A stretch of DNA of 64,000 bases from Lunularia cruciata (lineage: Eukaryota; Streptophyta; Marchantiopsida; Lunulariales; Lunulariaceae), in NCBI GenBank assembly GCA_948567375.1, contig OX419762.1, positions 54,045,034 through 54,109,033 of the forward strand, read 5' to 3'. Position numbers and translations under genes: made by a program. Of the stretch, positions 22,501-34,010 are shown piece after piece (within the stretch, counting starts at the first letter, position 1; every line of letters starts with the position of its first letter). The notes below the pieces were generated by a model. That model ran no database searches. It was not told the DNA's origin and worked only from the letters and a program-made list of their open reading frames with translations.

Positions 22501-23759
22501 TTGACGTACACTGGACTTAAAAGTGAAGATTATTGTCTACTGGATCTTGTCAATGAAACGGAGATGTATGAGCACCTTTGATGCTTCACGGAGATGAAAT
22601 CTCCCCGTTAAAATTAACTCCAGGGTGGTCGGTCTTGAGAGAGAGGGTCTCTCTTGGGTGGAGGACAACTTGTGGCAGTCCATTTCACCGAATACAGTTA
22701 ATAGGAATCTCCCCACCATCTGAATCTGAGTACCTCAGACATTAGTACTTCTGGAAAGATGTAACTGTTTACTGCGACTTTAGACATTCCTAAAGCCACC
22801 GCCAAATGCAACTAAGAAGGAATCTCCTCTCGTCTCTCCTATTGGTTACTTCGGTGGAAAAGGCCAAGACGTTATTGTCTGAACTGAATGCAACAGGGTA
22901 CCACCAGTGGGTATGGCGAGGCTACTCAAGATTCCTATGAACTCGATAATCCTGTGTTCTAGTGAGACCAGTTCAGACTTTGTACAAGAGTTGCGTCTTG
23001 GGTTACAAATTTGAAGCCTCACACGGTACCTAATACAGTCGCCAGAAATTGACAGCTATATCGGAGTTGAGCAAAATACCTTCACATCCACCTACATCGC
23101 AACACTTGCCGCCAAGCAGTACCTTGGATAGTGAAATAAGTCTCCCTACGAGCAGCGGATGCGACAAAGCTGCTTCGACTCGAGAAAACCGGTGCTTATA
23201 GTGGGGCTGACTGCAATTCCGTCATGAGTTGCTCTCTTGCGAGATATCACGTGATTGGAAAACCTCGAAACCGGGTAGGTGTTATCTAATCGATGTTTGA
23301 AGCGTGACCTAGTGCATTGCGCGGATTGCAGCCACACTCGTTTCAGTAAGACTTTGGGGGCTTGTAAGTTTCAATGAAGGCCAACCATAACATAGTGGAG
23401 GTTGGGTTCTCTTTTCTGGAGTCCACCATGACCTACAGTACCTGGCTCGGCTGTGGAGGAGGTGGTCAACTCATTTCATGACAGACAGCAGCCTGGATCC
23501 GTGGTTGCCTCTATTCTTAGCTGGCTATTCTTGTTGCTCTGGCCTTGATAGACTTGTAGCAAGAAACCGGACCGGGTTGTTGTGGGTGGTGTCCATGCAT
23601 GGAAGCAAAGAGGTTCTTTTGTTGTCGAGGGTTCTAATTTTTGGAACTGTGAAGGAGCAGAGCAGTCGCCACGCGCAACAGTCGATTCGTCCCCAACAAA
23701 ACCAGCAGCACCGGTTGGGGAGGTGCCTTCACTGTGGTCAACCTATTCCTGTGAGGTAT

Positions 23760-24602
23760 TAAGAAGAGAAAAGAGGAAAGGAGGGAACGGATCTGTGGCA
23801 TATTTCACTCCGAAGCTTACGTGACCCGCCGGGGGAGCAGACGGGATTGAGAGAGAGAGAGAGCGAGAGACAGACAGATAGAGAGACAAGCAAACAAACA
23901 TCTGAAACGAGACACAGACACAGACACTGGTGCCTGGCCCTGGCCTGGCCTGGCCTTCCCTTCCCTTCCCTTCCTTCCCTGGTCACTCACTGGCTGACTA
24001 TGCGTTAGTGCCGGTGGTGGTAGTGCTACAACTCTTCTGCTTGTATACGTTTGTTTCAACTCACCTTCCACTTTCGTATGTTGGTAGTAGACAGCGGAGA
24101 GGAGGGGAGGGGAGGGGAGGGGAGGCGTGGGCTGGGCAGGTAAGAAAAGACAGCAGTAGAAAGAGCGAGAGTGAGGAGAGGTGGGATGCGCTGAAGAAAG
24201 GAAGGAAGGAAGGAAGGCTGCGAGCGAGAGATAGGGATGGCGATGTAATACGTACTTTAAGACAGAGCAGGGAGTGATGTAAATCAGGATGACAAACCCT
24301 AATCATACGGAGTCAGCACGATCTGAAGAATTGTTAGGGGAGAGAGGGAGAGCAGGGTGGTCGATGTGTTGAGAGAGAGGATGATGGTGACGGGTGCAGA
24401 GCAAACACAGCGCAAATCTGTGGACTGCTGCAGCGGAAAGGCAACGGGAGTGAGAGTAGAATAGATGTTTGTGGAGCTGGGGATCAATCCATCTAACAGA
24501 AGAGGCTTCCCTTTCCTGTTCAGGGAAGGGAAAGAGGAGCAGCAGGTCTAGATAGTTGGAGTCTTGGTGAAGCACAGCAAGTGAAAAGAGAAGGTCGAAA
24601 AT
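23760..24602 (+). promoter_or_regulatory. Purine/pyrimidine-rich promoter and 5' leader of the kinase gene
   Basis: Contains a GA run at about 23850-23885, a pyrimidine run of repeated CTTCC/TTCCC at about 23955-23980, a G-rich run with repeated GGAGGGGAGGGG at about 24097-24125 and GGAAGGAAGG at about 24198-24217. Such GA/CT-rich leaders are common before plant genes. No firm TATA box or transcription start can be set. Confidence 0.5.
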
Positions 24603-25931
24603 ATGGGGGCAGAAGGGGAAGAGTCGTCAGATGTGAAAGGCAAAGATGAGCAGGAGCCGCAGCAAGAAGGAAACAAGGAGAAGCAGGTTGGCGGTGGTGG
24701 AAGTAGCGCCAGACCCGGAATTGAGATGGAGAGAGAGAAGGACAAGACTGTAAGCGAAAATGGTGGTGGTGTTGCCGAAGGTAGTCGGACAGCAGGGGTG
24801 AGTGGAGCCGCAACAACAACCGGAGTCGTGTTGGATCATTCACGATCAGGGAACTCGAAAAAGGCTCAGAACTACGTGAGAGCAGATCTCTTGAATCTAG
24901 CAGATTTGGATGCTGCTTTGGAGAAGCACCTGAGTCGGACTGGTCGCACGGCTGCAGTATCCGGGAGGAAATTGAAGGACTGGGAAATTGATCCCAGCAA
25001 GCTGATTCTCAAGAATGTGATCGCGCAGGGAACGTACGGCACTGTTCATCGGGGTGTGTACGATGGTCAGGATGTGGCTGTAAAATTACTGGACTGGGGT
25101 GAGGAAGATACCATGTCTAGAGCTCAAATTGAAACCTTCCGCAATGCTTTTAAGCAGGAGGTTGAGGTTTGGCACAAGCTGGACCATCCGAATGTGACGA
25201 AATTCATTGGAGCCTCCATGGGTAGCTCCAATCTTCAAATTCCTTCTTTTGAAAGAGGAGGCGACGGCTTTGTCCATGTTGCATCCAACATCTGTTGCGT
25301 GGTGGTGGAGTATCTAGCTGGAGGTACTCTAAAGGACTATCTGATTCGACATCGACGGAGGAAATTGGCATTCAAAGTGGTGATTCAGCTGGCTTTGGAC
25401 TTGTCCCGTGGACTAGAGTACCTGCACTCGAAGAAGATCGTGCACAGGGATGTCAAGAGCGAGAATATGCTTCTGGACACCAAAAGAAATGTGAAAATAG
25501 CAGACTTTGGGGTTGCACGTGTTGAAGCATCGAATCCCAAGGATATGACTGGTGAAACAGGGACTTTGGGCTACATGGCCCCGGAGGTACTTGATGGCAA
25601 ACCCTACAACCGGAAATGCGATGTGTACAGCTTCGGCATCTGCTTGTGGGAGATCTACTGCTGCGACATGCCGTATCCAGACTTGAGCTTCACAGAGATG
25701 ACCCATGCGGTGGTTCACCAAAATTTGAGGCCAACTATCCCCAGATGTTGTCCTAGTGCTTTGGCGAATGTTATGAAGAAGTGCTGGGATCCGAATCCAG
25801 ATAAACGGCCAGAAATGGCCCTCGCTGTACAGTTGATTGAGGCAATTGATACAAGCAAGGGAGGTGGAATGATACCCAGTGACTCTCAACCCCGAGGTTG
25901 TTTACCGTGTGTAAGATATCGTGGCCCGTAG
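24603..25931 (+). CDS. Raf-like MAP3K-type protein kinase, plant group C (MRK1/CBC-like)
   Basis: 442-residue Ser/Thr kinase in one uninterrupted frame. Residues 1-90 are low-complexity (Glu, Gly, Ser, Thr). The kinase domain spans about 133-415: Gly-rich loop Q-G-T-Y-G-T-V (142-148), ATP-binding Lys161 in V-A-V-K, H-R-D-V-K-S-E-N (281-288), D-F-G (301-303), G-T-L-G-Y-M-A-P-E (320-328). The acidic insert after V-A-V-K-L-L-D-W-G and the K-x-x-N catalytic loop are typical of plant Raf-like group C kinases. A short tail with R-G-C-L-P-C and final R-G-P recalls MRK1/CBC kinases, which in Arabidopsis act in blue-light and CO2 signalling of guard cells; that role is not implied here. The tail cysteines might be lipidated (inference). 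All catalytic residues are present. The first ATG in frame follows a purine-rich leader. It appears intronless. Confidence 0.92.
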   Translation: MGAEGEESSDVKGKDEQEPQQEGNKEKQVGGGGSSARPGIEMEREKDKTVSENGGGVAEGSRTAGVSGAATTTGVVLDHSRSGNSKKAQNYVRADLLNLADLDAALEKHLSRTGRTAAVSGRKLKDWEIDPSKLILKNVIAQGTYGTVHRGVYDGQDVAVKLLDWGEEDTMSRAQIETFRNAFKQEVEVWHKLDHPNVTKFIGASMGSSNLQIPSFERGGDGFVHVASNICCVVVEYLAGGTLKDYLIRHRRRKLAFKVVIQLALDLSRGLEYLHSKKIVHRDVKSENMLLDTKRNVKIADFGVARVEASNPKDMTGETGTLGYMAPEVLDGKPYNRKCDVYSFGICLWEIYCCDMPYPDLSFTEMTHAVVHQNLRPTIPRCCPSALANVMKKCWDPNPDKRPEMALAVQLIEAIDTSKGGGMIPSDSQPRGCLPCVRYRGP

Positions 25932-26145
25932 ATAGAGTAGTGGTCATCCCTTTTAACTTTGGACTTGCAGCTGCCCTTAGTTGCCTTCGGATTTATGATC
26001 TCTGAAGTGGGTCTGAAATCGGCATCGATCAGTCTCTTCATACATGTGCTTCGAAGCCAGAGCCGGACAGTTTCCAAAGAGAGCAGAATGTGGGTAGAGC
26101 AAAAGTTGTAAAAGCTTCTGTATGACCTCTGAGCTCCATGACTCA

Positions 26146-26168
26146 GGGGGGGGGGGGGGGGGGGGGGG
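26146..26168 (+). repeat. Poly-G run of 23 bases
   Basis: An unbroken run of 23 G about 215 bases after the kinase stop codon, probably in its 3' untranslated region or just beyond. It could form quadruplex structures if transcribed, and its length is likely to be error-prone in sequencing. Confidence 0.9.
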
Positions 26169-27667
26169 TTCGGGCGGTATGAGAGAAACCATTCAAGGTT
26201 CAGAAGTCGATGTGAACCTTATCATCTCTTTGCTCTTAAGAAGGCAGCCAACATAGCTAATTTGTGCCATACGTCAATGTTCATGCTATAACTATTACCC
26301 TCAAGATCAGAAGCTTTTCATAGACTTCCTGTTGTAAATTTTTTAGCACAGGTTAGCAATATAGTGTGTGTGCTCTGAAGAATGGGACTCTGAAAAGCTC
26401 GATTTTGACCCTAACCTTTAAGACTATTATTCATGAGCACCGACCCCTCTGGGAAATTTGCTAAATCCTTGTATCGATCTATCAGAGTAGGACTGGAATG
26501 AGTCTGTCTTCGACACCTGCACAGGTGAATTTGGTCCTTGATACGCTCTGGTATCGGATAGTTATTTGTGAATGAGAATCATTGCTGACCATTTCCTACC
26601 TCGAAGGTGGAAGGAAGGGATTTGACAATGCATTCTCTCGCAGTCAAGCTTGGTGTGTAACCCTACTCAAGTTTTTACTGCACGAGGGGAGCAGTGCTTA
26701 ACTTCAATACATCTCAATACGAATGCACCGATGCTCTAGACGCAAGGGCCATTCTTCCTGATTTGCAAAGACATGCTATCTGATTCCATGGGATTTGTAA
26801 TCTTCTTGTTTATGTACAGCTGCTTCTACCGCTGGACAGTAATCTATATTAGGCCTGTGATTGTGACCACAAGCTTTTGAGATTTCTATCTTCTGAGCTA
26901 TTTTCGTCACGAAAGGAATGTCCTGGTCCGGAATCTTGACTCTTGATAGAGTCGTGTTTGATAAAAGAGTTAAGGTTTAGGTCACTGTCACCGGCCTCGT
27001 CCGATAAATGGCTGCACGATCTCCGTTTCTTGCCCTCTTTTAAGCAAGAAAACTAACAAAGCTTATAACCCCATGCCCGTTCTGAAATTGTGCTTAGGTT
27101 ATCCTCAAGGTGGATCCATGGTGTTCTGCTGCGTCATCCTTCATGATTCGATCTTTTTGTACTTTATTGTGCCTTTTAACATTTTTGCACTTTAACACTT
27201 CGAATGAAAGTTGTATGCAGTAACCTGCTTTTCCACTCCATTCATCTTCTTTCGCTCACATTAGTAGGTAGAAGCTTCCAGAGATTTCCTCTACGTTCCC
27301 ACCCCCAACCTTGCCGTCCAGATGCAATGCCCTTAACCTGGGACCAACGACAGAGTTAAAATCTCCCCCTATTTTATCATCAGTGAACTTAAGACATGGT
27401 GACTCCCATACCCTGAATTCGCGACGTGGATGAGGCCTTGATTTCTGCCGAACTCCACCATACCTACACGCCTGACTTTGTGGTGCATCTGTCCATGATT
27501 CAATGAATGAAGTCCCACCCCCGAGACATCGACTGAAAGGCTGTCTAATCTCTAAAGTAAGAATTACTCTGCTCCCGTCATCAAAGTGTGACTACTCCTC
27601 CCTCTTGGACATGAGTTAGCCTCAACAACAAAGCATTCTGTCGGTGGGTGTCCTCCCCAATTATCAA
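26169..27667. other. Intergenic, no recognisable gene
   Basis: Likely begins with the kinase 3' untranslated region. No open frame with recognisable protein, no LTR and no RNA gene seen. Confidence 0.5.
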
Positions 27668-27771
27668 CAGGGGCTTAGCCCCATGTTACCCTTTTTGTCT
27701 CTCCCTTGTACGGCTTGATGGGGTCTTCCCATCCCTCATTTTTCCTACGCGGTCGCCTTTTACTTACTAAT
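27668..27771 (-). repeat. Dispersed ~105-bp repeat, copy 3 (inverted)
   Basis: Reverse complement of the family: begins near aggggcttagcccc, continues with cggcttgatggggtcttccc and ends with cctacgcggtcgccttt. It closely matches the copy at 60501-60608. An apparent open frame at 27706-27900 is only this repeat. Confidence 0.88.
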
Positions 27772-28712
27772 TTACTAATATCAACAGAAGCTGGCAACAT
27801 TAAATACCAGTACAAGTTGCATTGTACTTGTATCGCAGGACAGCAACCTCTTCCCAGACCATATACACCCCAGGTTCAAAACTCACACAAAGAACAGTAG
27901 AATGAACCCCGTCAGTGCTCAATTCATCCGCATACTCCCTGTTGGGTAGGTGGTAGTACATGCATGCTTATACGTGCGTACTTTCAAGTACTAGTCCAGT
28001 ACCTTCCTTTCAGTCATAAATCGACACCATAACTCTCTACAGTACTACGGTAGCCTGTCCCAGTACATTTCGGGATCAACTACCGATGGAGTTATTCCAA
28101 AGCAGAATAACCTGCTCTGGCATCTGGAGCTTCTATTCTCCTAGGGGGATATGAAGTCCTGTACAGTAATGCCTTCAAATGTCCACCATGAAGCTCAGAT
28201 TTGACTGGAACAGCCTTTCTCGTCTCCCAAATAAAGATTTAACAGTATACCATATTACTTTGGGTGTGATTGGGAGCAACCGGGAGAGAGGGCGAAGGGG
28301 AACAGATAGAAGAGCGAAGAAGTGCTCTTATAGATTATTCTCGTCATTTTTATTTTATTTTTTATGGTATCCAAATTATAAACTATAGATATTTCAGTAT
28401 AGATATACGAACATATCTAGAACTTTTTGGTTTTTTCAATCATTACTATATGAGAGTGATGGTTGTGATTTGTTGTTTCTAATCTCTTGATTTGTTGTTT
28501 CTAATCTCTTGATTTGTATATGTGGGTTCTATTAGAACCAAGTTCAGAACTATGGAGATCGGAAATAAAAGTCATAAGCGTTTGTAGCTTTTTGGTTTAT
28601 GAAAGTTAGTATTTATTTTATGTGAGATGAGATATGAGTCAGTTATGAGTTTGTAAGTGTAAGGGAGATATAGTAGTATGGAATGTAGTATGTTACTAAT
28701 ATTATTCGGGAG

Positions 28713-28812
28713 TTGCTATTTCCACAACATCTAACCCCAAACCGGAGCGCTGAGGTCTATTAATTTACTGTGTTGTGGTGGAAATAGCAAAAAAGGTGGT
28801 GGAAATAGCAAG
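28713..28812. repeat. Inverted repeat/hairpin (foldback, possible MITE remnant)
   Basis: Left arm ttgctatttccacaaca (28713-28729) pairs with tgttgtggtggaaatagcaa (28771-28790) apart from a three-base indel. The right arm is repeated as ggtggtggaaatagcaa at 28796-28812. No terminal target duplication is evident. Confidence 0.7.
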
Positions 28813-31119
28813 TCCCTATTATTTATGTGCAAATTATGGTTTTGGTTTTTCATGCGAAACACTTAAAGCTTTGCAAGCTAAACCATATTTGGTATATCAT
28901 AGACTTTTTACCTCATAAGGTAAATACACATATGGGAAAGCTGTATAGGGATTATGATTGGACCTTGTAAGATACACATGTAAGGCAATGTCGTACTTAG
29001 TCATGTTCTCTCTATGGGAATATATTGGATGTCTAACTATGGAACCTCTGGATAGGAGGGTGTATATAGATCTATCATGGATGGTGGTACATACTTGTAC
29101 TTCCAATAGCCAAGAACTTCTACCCCAAATTCTAATCTTACTTCTATTTGGTACAAAGTGGCAACCTAACATGCCATTGCAACACACACACTCTTGGTTT
29201 GCTAGTTATCACTTCCAATATTACCAAGGGGTGAGGAGGTACTCATCATCCTTTCATTTGCAACTATTTCTCTCTCATTGAGTTCTCTAGTGAGCAATGT
29301 CTTGAGTTTTAGAGTGTTAGCCTTGGAGGAGTATGATGGAGTTGGGGTTCTTTGCCTTCTTAGTCCATGGTGCGCTACCATAATAGCCATCAGAGGTTCA
29401 TTTTGAGTGAGAGACAGGCCGGCTCATAGGTCGTGGTGGCTCCAAGAGAATGACAACAATCCATGTGGTCATAGAAGAATCTGATCAGAGAAGAAAACTT
29501 TGGGCATCTGATGCAGACTGGTGTTTTTTCTCTTTGTGCTGATGGGTGTGAAGTATGTTGAATAGATATAAAATTTGGTTGAACGTAGTGCATGGTTTGC
29601 CCTATCTTGTGCTGCTCTGTGATCCATGACACTTTTGTAGGGGAGAGAATCTGGTCGATTGTTGCTGCTTTTAGGGAAAGGGAAGAGAAGAAAAGAGGGC
29701 AAAACTGCCAAGGAGTGTTGCAACCACTTTGATGGCATTCGATGCTATTTCCTTTCCTTTCCCTCATTCATATTAGGTTCATACAGTCACAAAACTCTAG
29801 CTCTAGTTCTTCCTTTTTGTTGTGGAAACACTTTTGACCCTATTGTGTTGTGCGGAGCAGCCACCAGTTCTGAGTCCAAGGGGTAGAGGGAAGAAGGGGA
29901 GTGAGGGTAAGTAGCCGAGTGCTATCTATTGATTCTATGTAAGAAGAGCAAGCTACAGTTGTTATCTTTGTCTTCTGTACAAGTAGTTGATTGGAGTTGC
30001 AGCTCGTTGAGTGGTGAAGGAGTAAGGTGGCAGCATTGTTGTTCGGCAGCTGAAATAGGTGTGATTGGTAACCGATTGGATATGCCCAAGGGTTTAACCT
30101 TTTTGGGAGATTGGGATGTACAGATTTTGGACTTGGAAGTTTGAAGCAAATTTCTTGGACCAAGAAGGGTTTTTGGCAGTTTGAAAAGGGAGGAAGAAGC
30201 TTTGGGGCGGATGAAGTGCAAGAATTAGGTCTCTTTGGGATAGGAAATTGTGGACAATAGAAGCAAGAATTGAGTGAGGCTGTCTGGAGTTTTTATATCT
30301 AGTGCTCATGTTCGGCATCAGTGGTGATGCTAGGAATTTCTGACAAAGAGTACAGATCGTTTGATTGAGGGAAGTCAAGATCGGCATCAAAAATCAATCG
30401 AGACTTCACAGAGACAGGAAGGTGGAAAGGGCTGAGCAGGAACAAGTAAGATGATCAAGAATTGGTGCATTGAACTGCTTCCTTGCCAACCTTGGTAGGA
30501 ATACTTTTATCATACCCATGGGAGGGCTTGTTTGTAAATTCATGTGAGTTTGAGCTCTCCCAACCTGCCCCGGTGACATTCCAAGATTATTTGTTATGAA
30601 GTACTTGGATAGTCTAACGCAAGAAAAACTAAAAAGTGAATGGGACCTCCTTGAAATATCCTTCACAACAGTTTTAAAGTCACTAATTTCCCTTTAGTTG
30701 CTGGTAGTGTAGCCTGTGTCCTCGAGAGATGGACAAACTCTAGGAATCTAGCATCACTTTTGTTAATCTCTATCCATTGGAATCTTTTAGGTTCTATCAA
30801 AGAGGAAGTCTGTGGTTCAAGATTCTCTTTTAGACTTGGATCTAAGGTCAAAGCTCTTATAATAGGGGAGATGATGGCAGTTAAATTCACAATCCTCTTC
30901 CAAAAGAACATCATTCTTGGATAACATATCTGGATGTCTCCTTTGGAATTCAATTCATAATTTTTGACTCAAGACTCAAATGAATATTTTGTTTAGTGCG
31001 TTGGAAAGCTTATCCTTAGGGTTACAAGTTGATGCAACTAGATGTTGACTTTGACTATTTAAAGGAGATACTGTAAAAAGATTTTTGTCTTATGGTCCAC
31101 TCCACTGAGTATTGGAGTT
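28813..31119. other. No recognisable gene
   Basis: Several open stretches occur on both strands (the longest 29390-29767 on the minus strand) but none shows a familiar domain, and their overlap on both strands suggests chance. The 5' LTR of the copia element that begins after this stretch was not found here. Confidence 0.45.
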
Positions 31120-31205
31120 TTAAGGTGGAAGGTTTAGGGACTCAAGAAGAGTCTCTAAGTGCAGCAATAGCCTCAATAGCACTTGTGGAGCAAAAGAAAG
31201 TGAAT

Positions 31206-32144
31206 ATGGGTACCTTGAAGCTTGGTGGACCCAAGTTTGATGGCCACATGGATTACTTGCTATAGGAATGACAAGTGAAAGGAGTGGTGAGAGCAACTGG
31301 TTTGGGTAAGCTCTTGAGGGAGAAACCTGAAGATGTGAGACAAAGTGATTGGGATGATATGCAAGAGCAAGTTTTGAATACTGTTTTTCTTCACCTTCAG
31401 CTCCATGTGACCAAGCAAGTGGAGGAGAATTTTGATTGTACCCGGTTGTTTGATGCACTTCAAACAACCTTGGGAGTGACAAACTTGGGAGAGGACTTGA
31501 ATGAGGAGTGGAAGATGTCGCACTTGTTGGGCTCCTTGCCGCCATCTTATCAGTCACTTTCATGAGTTTTGTTGCACCATGAGAAAAAGACTATTACCTT
31601 TGAAGAGGTGATAGCAGCTCTACTTACAGATGACTTGCAGCAAAAACTTGTTGCACCCTCAATGTCATCTTCTACTCAGGGCAATGCTTTGGTTATCCAA
31701 CATGGGAGACATCAATGGAGGACTAATGATAGTGATAAGGGGAAAAGCAAGGCCAGGTCCAGGTCTAAGTCTAGAGGCAAGTCCAAGGAGAGGAAACCGG
31801 TGACTTGTTGGGGTTGTGGCAAAGTAGGCCATATGAAGAAGGAGTGTAAAGCTAAGGGCAAAGGAAAGGTAGATGAAGGCTCTTTAGCAAACATAGCTTA
31901 TGTTGAGGAGGATATTGATCTATTGGATGATCAGTATGATTTGTGGCGTTGTGGGTATGCCCTTTGTGCCTCATCTCCTAGCATGGATGATGAGTGGATT
32001 CTAGATTGTGCTTGCTCATACCATATATGCTATATCAAGGAGTTCTTCTATTCACTTTCAACATCAAATCATTCAGTTTTGATGGGGAATGATCAACCTT
32101 GTCGGATTGAGGGTATTGGATCCATAAGGATTCAAATGGTTTGA
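31206..32144 (+). pseudogene. gag and start of protease of the copia element
   Basis: One frame from the ATG at 31206 (M-G-T-L-K-L-G-G-P-K-F-D-G) to 32144 with three early stops (two near 31262-31270, one at 31563). The UBN2-type Gag core is followed by a basic Lys/Ser/Arg stretch and an intact CCHC knuckle (C-W-G-C-G-K-V-G-H-M-K-K-E-C, about 31807-31848). The protease motif reads W-I-L-D-C-A where W-I-L-D-S-G is usual, so protease is inactive. A one-base shift near 32140 moves the downstream protease into another frame. Confidence 0.85.
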
Positions 32145-32376
32145 TAGAGCTATGCGGAAGTTCAATGATGTTTGGTTCATACCTGACATGAAGAAGAACC
32201 TGATTTCCCTTGGAGTATTGCATGCCAAAGGTCATCAATAGAGTGTTGGTGATGGGGTACTTCGAGTCACTTCTGGTGGAAAGGTTATCTTGCAAGGTAA
32301 CTTTTGAAAGAATCTATTTGTATTGGAGTGAACTATAGTGTGGAGAGAAGCCAATGTAACTAGGTCTTAGGATGGG

Positions 32377-33369
32377 ATGAAAACTGTGTGGCATTCACAG
32401 TTAGATCATTTGAGTGAGAAGGGTTTGGCTGTCTTGAAAAGAAATGGCTTGCTATTTGGCTTGAAGACAGTGAAGTTGGATTTTTGTGAGCATTGCATCT
32501 TTGGAAAACAGAACAGATCTGTTTTTGGAGTGAGAACCCATAGTTCCAAGGGTCTACTTGAGTATGTACATAGTGATGTGTGAGGACCATCCCCTACACC
32601 GTCACACTTTGGAAAAATTTACTATGTAACATTTATTTACGATTACTTGAGGTTTGTGTGGATTTATTTCATGCACCACAAGTTTGAAGTCTTTGCCACT
32701 TTCAAGAAGTGGAAGACCCAAGTGGAGACTCAGATTGGGGAGAAGGTGAGGTGTATGAGATCAGACAACGGTGGGGAGTATGTCTCTAGAGAGTTTCAGG
32801 CATACTGCACATAACAAGAGATAACTTGCCACCTTACCACAATTTACACTCCGCAGCAGAACGGTGTTGCTGAGCGGCTCAACCAAACATTGTTGGAACA
32901 TGCACGGAGTATGTTGAGAGAATCAAAGTTGCCACATGAGTTTTGGGCAGAAGTTATCAACACAACGGCATATGTGGTAAATATTTCTCCATCTAGTGCA
33001 ATCAACTTCAAGACACCATATGAGTTGAGGCATCAGCGACCAGCTGATTATGGTGGATTGAAGATATTTGGTTGTGATGCATATTCACTCACACCTAAGG
33101 AGGATAGGTCCAAGTTGGATGCTAAGTCAAAGAAATGTGTTTTTCTTGGCTATGCAAGTGGAGTGAAAGCTTATAGGTTATGGGATCCAATAGCATGTAA
33201 GGTTGTGGTCAGTAGGGGTGTTTCCTTTAATGAATCTAGATCATTCAAGGAGGGGGAGAATGGTCAAGTTCCCTACACTGACAAAGGAAAGTCTCCCATC
33301 TTGGATCTAGTTGAGGAGGAGATTGATCACTTAAGTGAGGGAGAGGAAGGAGGTGCTCCTATAGCATAG
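32377..33369 (+). pseudogene. Integrase of the copia element
   Basis: One frame with two internal stops (TGA about 32581, TAA about 32814). GAG-pre-integrase H-x-x-L-D-H...C-E-H-C zinc region is followed by the core with H-S-D, R-S-D-N-G-G-E-Y (near 32761) and the Q-Q-N-G-V-A-E-R block (about 32858-32881), so all three catalytic acids are retained. Ends in an acidic linker that is duplicated downstream. Confidence 0.85.
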
Positions 33370-33842
33370 CAAGTTCTTGAGGAGGAAGAAGAAATGGAGC
33401 AAGTAGTTGCTGATGAGAAACAAAATGTGCTAGGTCAGTCTCACATTGGACCTACACATGGAGATCAAGCAAAGAGTTCATCCAAGAGGTCATCAAGGCG
33501 TGCTAGTCGAGCTCCAAATAGATATGGTATGTGGATTGATTCAACAATGCTTAGGTTCCCAACACTGACAAAGGCAAGTCTCCTACCTTGGATCTAGTTG
33601 AAGGAGAGATTGATCACTTAAGTGATGAAGAGGAAGGAGGTACTCCTATAGCAAAGCAAGTTCTTGAGGCGCAAGAAAAAATGGAGCAAGTAGTTGTTGA
33701 TGAGCAACAAAATGTGCTAGGTCAGTCTCACATCGGACCTACACATGGAGATCAAGCGGAGAGTTCATCCAAGAGGTTATCAAGGCATGCTAGTTGAGCT
33801 CCAAATAGATATGGTACATGGATTGATTCAACAAAGTTGTTG
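33269..33842 (+). repeat. 287-bp tandem duplication in the copia integrase-RT linker
   Basis: Copy 1 at 33269-33555 and copy 2 at 33556-33842, both starting ttccc-a-cactgacaaagg and ending around gattgattcaaca. They differ at scattered positions. 287 is not a multiple of three, so the second copy reads in another frame (33588-33797) and the linker could not be translated through both. Confidence 0.88.
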
Positions 33843-34010
33843 GATGATGACTTGACTTTTGGGGATGATGCTCATGCTTTGGTCTTAGAAGAAGGTGAAC
33901 CCTCATCCTACAAGGAAGCATGTTCTTCTATTGAAAAGGATGAGTGGTGTGGTTCTATGGAGAGGGAGTTGGAATCCTTGAGGGATAACAAAACTTGGGA
34001 GCTAGTCAAG
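33837..34010 (+). pseudogene. Start of copia reverse transcriptase, before the 3.8-kb insertion
   Basis: Encodes L-D-D-D-L-T-F-G-D-D, then the S-S-Y-K-E-A...W...M-E-R-E-L-E-S-L segment and N-K-T-W-E-L-V-K, the standard entry to copia RT. The frame resumes at 37809 (L-P-K-D) in the same register after the insertion and one target copy. Confidence 0.85.

Larger units (their letters stand above)
17313..23759. other. Intergenic, no recognisable gene
   Basis: Apart from two copies of a dispersed repeat (17893-17998, 19479-19555) I see no coding region, transposon domain or RNA gene. Short open frames here (for example 21462-21703 plus strand) lack homology I recognise, start context or exon structure. 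The section 20030-21180 is AT-rich. Confidence 0.5.

Noticed and set aside
24061-24843. Several minus-strand open frames opposite the kinase leader and start
   Set aside because: They arise from purine-rich plus-strand sequence with few stop codons on the other strand; composition is low-complexity and no domain is visible.
27706-27900. Short plus-strand open frame
   Set aside because: Lies mostly within a copy of the dispersed 105-bp repeat and is not shared as a frame with other copies.
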